Position numbers and translations under genes: made by a program. From positions 62,001 to 126,000 of the forward strand of contig NZ_LAHA01000021.1 in NCBI RefSeq assembly GCF_002608075.1: a stretch of 64,000 nt of DNA, given 5' to 3'. This stretch comes from Nostoc linckia z4 (GTDB lineage Bacteria > Cyanobacteriota > Cyanobacteriia > Cyanobacteriales > Nostocaceae). The notes below the pieces were generated by a model. It was given only the letters and a program-made list of their open reading frames with translations. It did no database searches and was not told where the DNA came from. Below are positions 59,025 to 64,000 of this stretch, piece by piece. The stretch's first letter is position 1. Every line of letters begins with the position of its first letter.

Positions 59025-59433
59025 TTGATAACTTAAAGTTTAACAAGCAAAATCAGCGATCGTCTTGGAAAAGGGACGAGTATGGGAGAATGGAGAAGAG
59101 GGACAAGGGGACAAGGAGGACAAGGGAGATAGAGATAAGAAGTTCTGAGACTAAATTGGTATAGTAAGTATTGTTTGAAATTATTGAAATACCTTTGTCA
59201 CAAAGGCTGCAAAATTGGTATCAGTCAACAATCAACAGTCAACAGTCAACAATCAACTAATCAACAACCTAAAGCCGAGCAATTTATTTTTTTAGATACA
59301 ACTCTGAATTCATGTCTGCGAATATTCGAGATTCGGCAATTACTTTTTTATAATTTCTTAATGTCCATTTCACCACACTATGCGATCGATAACTGATAAT
59401 CCAAATATCGATCGCCAGCAAGAGTGTTGAGTT
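59025..59433. repeat. Repeat-bearing spacer upstream of the debranching enzyme
   Basis: GGGACAAGG-type units lie at about 59098-59127 and CAACAGT heptamers at about 59223-59262. The rest is AT-rich and probably includes the promoter of the downstream gene. Confidence 0.65.
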
Positions 59434-61419
59434 ATGTGTATGGAATTTGGGCGGGAAATCTGCGGTAATCTGGACATAGCAGCATTACGGGAATGGTTAG
59501 TGACTAACGGTATCGGGGGTTATGCTTCTGGAACCGTGGCAGGTTTATTAACTCGCCGCTATCACGGTTTATTAGTGGCAGCTTTGCAACCGCCTCTGGG
59601 TCGCACTTTACTGTTAGCAAAGCTAGATGAAACAGTCTTGTATGGCGATGGCTTTTATTCTCTATATACCAATCGTTGGGTAGATGGTACCATTGATGCC
59701 CACGGCTATCAAAATATCGAACATTTTTCTTTAGAAGGTACAGTTCCCCTGTGGCGTTTTGCTGTTGCTGATGCATTGTTAGAAAAACGAATCTGGATGC
59801 AACAGGCAGCGAATACAACTTACGTACAATATACTCTGCGTCGTGCCACTCAACCACTGAAGTTGACGCTTAAGGCGATCGCTAACTACCGCGATTACCA
59901 CAGCGACACCCACAATTATAATGATTGGCAGATGTCTATCGAACAAGTGGAACAGGGAATTTGTGTCAGTGCCTATCCTGATGCCGTACCTATATATCTA
60001 CTAACTGACCGCGCCAGCGCCTCCCCTGCCCACAATTGGTACTATAACTTTGACTTAGCTGTAGAACGCTATCGAGGATTAAGCGACAAAGAAGACCACC
60101 TCCACGCCGCTACCTTTGAAGTTACCCTCAATTTAGGAGAATCCCTCACCTTTGTTGCTAGCACTCACAAGCAACCAGAGTTGAACGGCGAAGCAGCACT
60201 CAAACATCGCCACACCCTAGAACAGAAATTAATTGGACTTTGGAAATCTAACCGACCTTTGAATGCTGCCGATCCTCCTGCTTGGGTGAATCATTTGGTT
60301 TTGGCTGCTGACCAGTTTATCGTTGAACGTTCAGTACCAGAAGACCCCCAAGGCAAAACTATCATTGCTGGTTATCCCTGGTTTAGTGACTGGGGACGTG
60401 ATACCATGATTAGCCTTCCTGGTTTAACCTTGGCCACTGGCCGCCCAGAAATTGCACGTTCGATTCTTCGCACCTTTGCTAGGCACGTAGACCAGGGAAT
60501 GTTGCCCAATCGTTTCCCGGATGCAGGCCAGACACCAGAATACAACACAGTCGATGCAACTCTTTGGTATTTTGAAGCCATTCGAGCTTATTACAACGCC
60601 ACTGAGGATAATGATTTACTAATGGAACTATTCCCCGTGCTAGCGGATATCATCAACTGGCACTGTCGCGGTACGCGCTACAACATCCACCTCGATGCCA
60701 CCGATGGTTTACTGTATGCAGGAGAAAAGGGCGTGCAACTGACTTGGATGGATGCGAAAGTTGGAGATTGGGTAGTAACACCCCGCATTGGCAAACCAAT
60801 AGAAGTTAATGCCCTGTGGTATAACTCCCTGCGAACAATGGCTAAGTTTGCTCGTTTGATTGGCAAACCCCACCAAGAGTATGAAGCGATGGCAGACCGC
60901 GCCCAAATCAGATTTGCTCGCTTTTGGAATCAGCAAACCGGCTACTGTTACGATGTGTTGGATACTCCCAACGGAGATGATCCATCTGTACGCCCTAACC
61001 AAATTTTTGCCGTTTCCCTACCAGAAAGCCCATTGACAACAGCCCAACAAAAAGCAGTGGTAGACATTTGTGGACAGATGCTACTAACTTCACATGGATT
61101 GCGATCGCTCGCTTTCAATCATCCCCAATACCAGAGTAAATACGGTGGCAACCAGTATCAACGCGATGGTGCTTACCATCAGGGGACTGTGTGGGGTTGG
61201 TTGTTAGGGTCGTTTGTCACAGCACATCTACGCGTCTACAAAAATCCTAAACAGGCGCGTCAATTTCTGCAACCAATGGCTAATCATCTAATAGCACATG
61301 GCATTGGCAGTCTCAGCGAAATTTTTGATGGCGATGCCCCAATGACTCCACGCGGATGCATTGCCCAAGCATGGACAGTTGCAGAGGTGTTGCGTGCTTG
61401 GTTGGTGACGGAGGTTTGA
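59434..61419 (+). CDS. Glycogen debranching enzyme (amylo-alpha-1,6-glucosidase family)
   Basis: A 661-residue protein. The N-terminal beta-sandwich domain begins EWLVTNGIGGYASGTVAGLLTRRYHG, typical of bacterial GDE/GH133. The C-terminal (alpha/alpha)6 barrel has WFSDWGRDTMISLPGL with the probable acid Asp, NRFPDAGQTPEYNTVDATLWYF, and YHQGTVWGWLLG. It removes alpha-1,6 branch residues from glycogen during night-time breakdown. The start is ATG at 59434 or 59440. A stem-loop lies downstream. Confidence 0.93.
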   Translation: MCMEFGREICGNLDIAALREWLVTNGIGGYASGTVAGLLTRRYHGLLVAALQPPLGRTLLLAKLDETVLYGDGFYSLYTNRWVDGTIDAHGYQNIEHFSLEGTVPLWRFAVADALLEKRIWMQQAANTTYVQYTLRRATQPLKLTLKAIANYRDYHSDTHNYNDWQMSIEQVEQGICVSAYPDAVPIYLLTDRASASPAHNWYYNFDLAVERYRGLSDKEDHLHAATFEVTLNLGESLTFVASTHKQPELNGEAALKHRHTLEQKLIGLWKSNRPLNAADPPAWVNHLVLAADQFIVERSVPEDPQGKTIIAGYPWFSDWGRDTMISLPGLTLATGRPEIARSILRTFARHVDQGMLPNRFPDAGQTPEYNTVDATLWYFEAIRAYYNATEDNDLLMELFPVLADIINWHCRGTRYNIHLDATDGLLYAGEKGVQLTWMDAKVGDWVVTPRIGKPIEVNALWYNSLRTMAKFARLIGKPHQEYEAMADRAQIRFARFWNQQTGYCYDVLDTPNGDDPSVRPNQIFAVSLPESPLTTAQQKAVVDICGQMLLTSHGLRSLAFNHPQYQSKYGGNQYQRDGAYHQGTVWGWLLGSFVTAHLRVYKNPKQARQFLQPMANHLIAHGIGSLSEIFDGDAPMTPRGCIAQAWTVAEVLRAWLVTEV

Positions 61420-61484
61420 TATCGCCTCCGGTTAAGGGGCTTGTGATGAAAAGGAGACGCTTGGTGTTAAGAAAGTTCATCTGT

Positions 61485-61517
61485 TGAGGCATAACAAATA
61501 CCTTTGATTATGCCTCA
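61485..61517. terminator. Hairpin downstream of the debranching enzyme gene
   Basis: TGAGGCATAA (61485-61494) pairs with TTATGCCTCA (61508-61517) around a 13-base loop. No strong T-run follows, so a terminator role is tentative. Confidence 0.5.
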
Positions 61518-61527
61518 CGTTAAATTT

Positions 61528-61611
61528 GGGACTTCCAAGTAAAAAAATATTTCATTGCTGCTGTTGACTGTTAACGCTTTAACCGGAATAATTTATTTTT
61601 TGGACTTTCCT
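61528..61611. mobile_element. MITE-like element, copy 2
   Basis: The left 32 bases match copy 1 at 41054 at 31 positions, and the right end GGACTTTCCT is inverted to it. It abuts the 3' end of the pPIWI_RE gene (stop at 61615). Confidence 0.55.
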
Positions 61612-61614
61612 TTG

Positions 61615-63642
61615 TCAATTTACACTAAGTATGCATAGATGGTCTTCTATGAGTTCCTTGCCTAAATGCATTGGGTATGGCAAAACGATATTTCCCATAG
61701 ACCAAGCAGGTGTGGATCTTAAATAGTGAGGTACTCGACACAGCGCCTTTAAAGCTTCTTGTTTTTGAAAATCTGAGCGTACAAAGAACGGCACAATTTC
61801 CACCATTTGTTGATGTTTGAATGGGATGTTAGCACCGTATTCATCGTCTTGATAACCGAGTTTGTAAAGTTCGGGTATTGGCATCTCATTTTGCAGTTTT
61901 TGTGTTTTTGGTAGCCTTCCCACAGAGAAATAATGTAGCAATTCTGGTGCTGACCCATCGTAAAAACCGCTGAGATGTGGTAAATCTCGTGTTGGACAAT
62001 CTTCGCTCCAAGTTTCTCGATTAGTGATGTATTGTGGTGTTTCTTTACCAGTGCGAATCCGAATTACTGCTAATAAGTTCTTTAATTGGTTATTCTCACG
62101 GCTGTACTCGCAAGTATGACCAGGAACATGGCTGAAGTCTAGAACGTTGCGTTTTGCCAGCAGGTACTCATTTTGCAACTGAGGCCAGATTTTGCCTTCA
62201 TTATCTTCGCCACGTTCGTTACGCCACCCTTCGGCTTCAATTAAAACAATGGTTGGTCTGTCTAAATTTTTTTTGGAGAAAAATTCGCCATGCTTCTCGC
62301 TTTACTTGATGCTGCTTACGTATTTGCTCATCGAATTTATTACGATCTTTCGGCAATAATCCACCTGTATTAAGTGGCTGCAAAAGCGTCGCATCATCAA
62401 TCAAAATTTTTGAAACTGTTATATCTTGAGGAAAATCTTCATTTTCATTTAGAAGAAATACATCACGTAATTGTTGGTAAACTACTTCACAAGTATCTTG
62501 TTCTCGATAAATCAGAAAAATGTGCATTGCTTTACCCTGCAATGCTCGGTAAATACCATTAATAGCAATTTGCTGATAAGGTTGGCGCTTTTTACGAGGT
62601 CTAGAAATAAATTCATAATCTCGCATTGCTAGTGGTGCTTTTATACCAGATGGTGCAGGAATGTCAGATTGCATCGGATTATCTGGTACTAAAATGCCGT
62701 TGAGTAATTCCAGTACCCGTGCAATAATATCCCCCCGTTCCAAAAAATTAAAGCCCGTTTTTATACTATGTCCTCGTTTATGTTTCTCATGCTCATACTT
62801 ATAGCCTTCAGTATGAATTAGATAATATTCGTCTTTGTCACCCCAGTTATTTGAGTTATCTAAATTACCAAATCCTGCGAGATTATTCAGAATATTTTCT
62901 GGTTGTTCTAGAGCGCGTGCTTTTCTCTTTCCTTGCCATTATCTGTATAATTCGCTTTAAACGGCTTACTAACTAAGTACAGTCCAACTTTACCCGAACC
63001 ACCTCCCTGTACTTTGCGCCATTGAATTTCCTGTTGTCTTTTTCCAGAGTTAATAATGCACTTTTTACCATGTAACATTGTTGCTAAAAGACTAGGAATA
63101 GCTTGAAATCCCAATCCTCTCTCTGCGTTGATATCGCGCACAAGTGTTTCCGGTTTAATCTGTTGCCAATCCCAATCAGGTGGTATGATAGCCATTCTTT
63201 CGAGAAAGCGATCGCACACGCTATTCACTTCATCCGGTTTACCTTTGTCACGATATTTCTTCGTCCACTCCTGTGCCCAAATTCTCACTAATTCATGTAT
63301 TTGCTGGAGTGTAGGGGTTTTCAATGGGTTCTCTGGAGTTCCTACAGCTAACCCCTGATATAAGGAAGAGTTACTTTCTCGATCGTAACCAACATACTCA
63401 AAGCCGTATGTCAGTGTAGATGCACAGGCAACTAGAGCATTATTTAACTGTCGATATGGTGGCGGAACCTCTATTTTTTTATTACCACGAGACAGTACTC
63501 GATCCATATCACGGCGGAAGTCTGCTACCACCTGAACAAAAGGAAATGGCAGTACAGCAATCTCTAGGTTAGCAAAGGCATCTGTTACCAAACTCATGCG
63601 GGCGGGTAGCAAAATATTTGCTGGTTTAGTTCTACTAGTCAT
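61615..63642 (-). pseudogene. pPIWI_RE protein, reading frame broken twice
   Basis: Three reverse-strand frames together encode a prokaryotic PIWI of the pPIWI_RE type. Frame one (63642 to about 62930) is the N-terminal pPIWI_RE_X part (MTSRTKPANILLPARMSLV). Frame two (about 62930 to 62270) has EQPENILNNLAGFGNLDN, ERGDIIARVLELLNGILVP and HIFLIYREQDTC. Frame three (about 62275 to 61615) is the C-terminal RNase H part, with NLDRPTIVLIEAEGWRN, VIRIRTGKETPQY and NIVLPYPMHLGKELIEDHL. The total of about 680 codons is shorter than the 900 or more I recall for intact members, so both breaks may be internal deletions. The second lies at an A8 run. The ATG overlaps the helicase stop (ATGA). Inactive unless assembled wrongly. 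Confidence 0.8.
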
Positions 63643-64000
63643 ACTCTCTCTTTATCTCTTGGATCTATTTCCCAGTTGAAGCCATCAATATCAACCAAAG
63701 CATCTGCGATTGATTGGTATAAAGCCTTACTGATAACATCTTCATCAACATAATCACAAAGCAAATCAATGATTGCGGCTAGCAAGCTGGTACGTGGTGT
63801 ATCGGGCTGTTGCTCTTTGGCATAGTTTGGTGCCCAAGCAGAATCAACAAAGTAAGCGTGAAAGGGAACACCTCCGCGCAAAAGACGACCGACAGCTTGA
63901 ACGATTACGCCAGCCGTAGTTGCGGCTAAGTCTTGACGGGGAAAGGCGCGTAATTCTTCATTTTTATACAGTGTTTTGTAGTAAGAACGATGTTCTACCG
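63639..64000 (-). CDS. C-terminal end of DinG-type helicase of the pPIWI_RE module
   Basis: The frame is open to the window edge, so only the last 120 or so residues are present. RAFPRQDLAATTAGVIVQAV continues into GRLLRGGVPFHAYFVDSAWAP, a QxxGRxxR-type motif VI of superfamily 2 helicases. pPIWI_RE genes usually sit with a DinG-like helicase and a restriction-endonuclease-fold protein, and the four-base overlap with the pPIWI_RE start fits this. The nuclease gene would lie beyond 64000. Confidence 0.8.
   Translation of the reverse strand, partial: VEHRSYYKTLYKNEELRAFPRQDLAATTAGVIVQAVGRLLRGGVPFHAYFVDSAWAPNYAKEQQPDTPRTSLLAAIIDLLCDYVDEDVISKALYQSIADALVDIDGFNWEIDPRDKERV

Overview
The window is chromosomal DNA of a filamentous, probably heterocyst-type cyanobacterium (Nostocales-like). 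The evidence is psaK, pipX-pipY, the acyl-ACP reductase/aldehyde-deformylating oxygenase pair, SepF, an SLH-porin, Ycf49-like genes, many HIP1 octamers (GCGATCGC) and numerous short tandem repeats of 7-mers (STRRs) between genes. No rRNA, tRNA, CRISPR array or intact insertion sequence was seen.

Layout. 1-9 kb: a truncated family-39-type glycosyltransferase, a divergent methyltransferase, a lipoprotein and two hypothetical proteins, a hybrid PAS histidine kinase, then a 1.5-kb gene-free stretch before a haem-oxygenase-like diiron protein. 9-16 kb: lpxD, an HdrB/SdhC-like CCG protein, acpP, fabF and transketolase. 16-25 kb: an antitoxin/VapC pair, membrane and secreted proteins, a Uma2 nuclease, a large membrane protein, a DUF3318 protein, a 92-bp MITE with a target duplication, and an SLH porin beside a Crp-type regulator. 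26.6-29.4 kb: the phosphate-sensing set sphR-sphS-phoU. 29.9-32 kb: two tandem paralogous coiled-coil proteins resembling the filament-forming ZicK/ZacK pair of Anabaena. 32.8-36.5 kb: hisA, the Ycf49-like/DUF3593 pair, csaB and an orphan sugar-ABC permease.

36.7-41 kb is the cyanobacterial hydrocarbon locus: ado, aar, accA and an SDR. 41-52.8 kb holds housekeeping genes: folE, trpF, psaK, a site-2 protease, der, an ECF/CbiQ-type permease, pabB/trpE, pipX-pipY, sepF and proC. 53-61.4 kb has a Ski2-like DSHCT helicase, two secreted proteins, a tandem-GGDEF protein and a glycogen-debranching enzyme.

61.6-64 kb carries the end of a DinG-type helicase overlapping a pPIWI_RE gene, the core of a prokaryotic-PIWI conflict module. 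The pPIWI_RE reading frame is broken twice, and the breaks look like internal deletions.

The most unusual features are this broken pPIWI_RE gene; the invasion of the pabB/trpE frame by three repeat-derived segments, one 51/52 identical to an intergenic repeat 40 kb away; repeat-derived ends on trpF and proC; the tandem coiled-coil pair; and three families of MITE-like elements.
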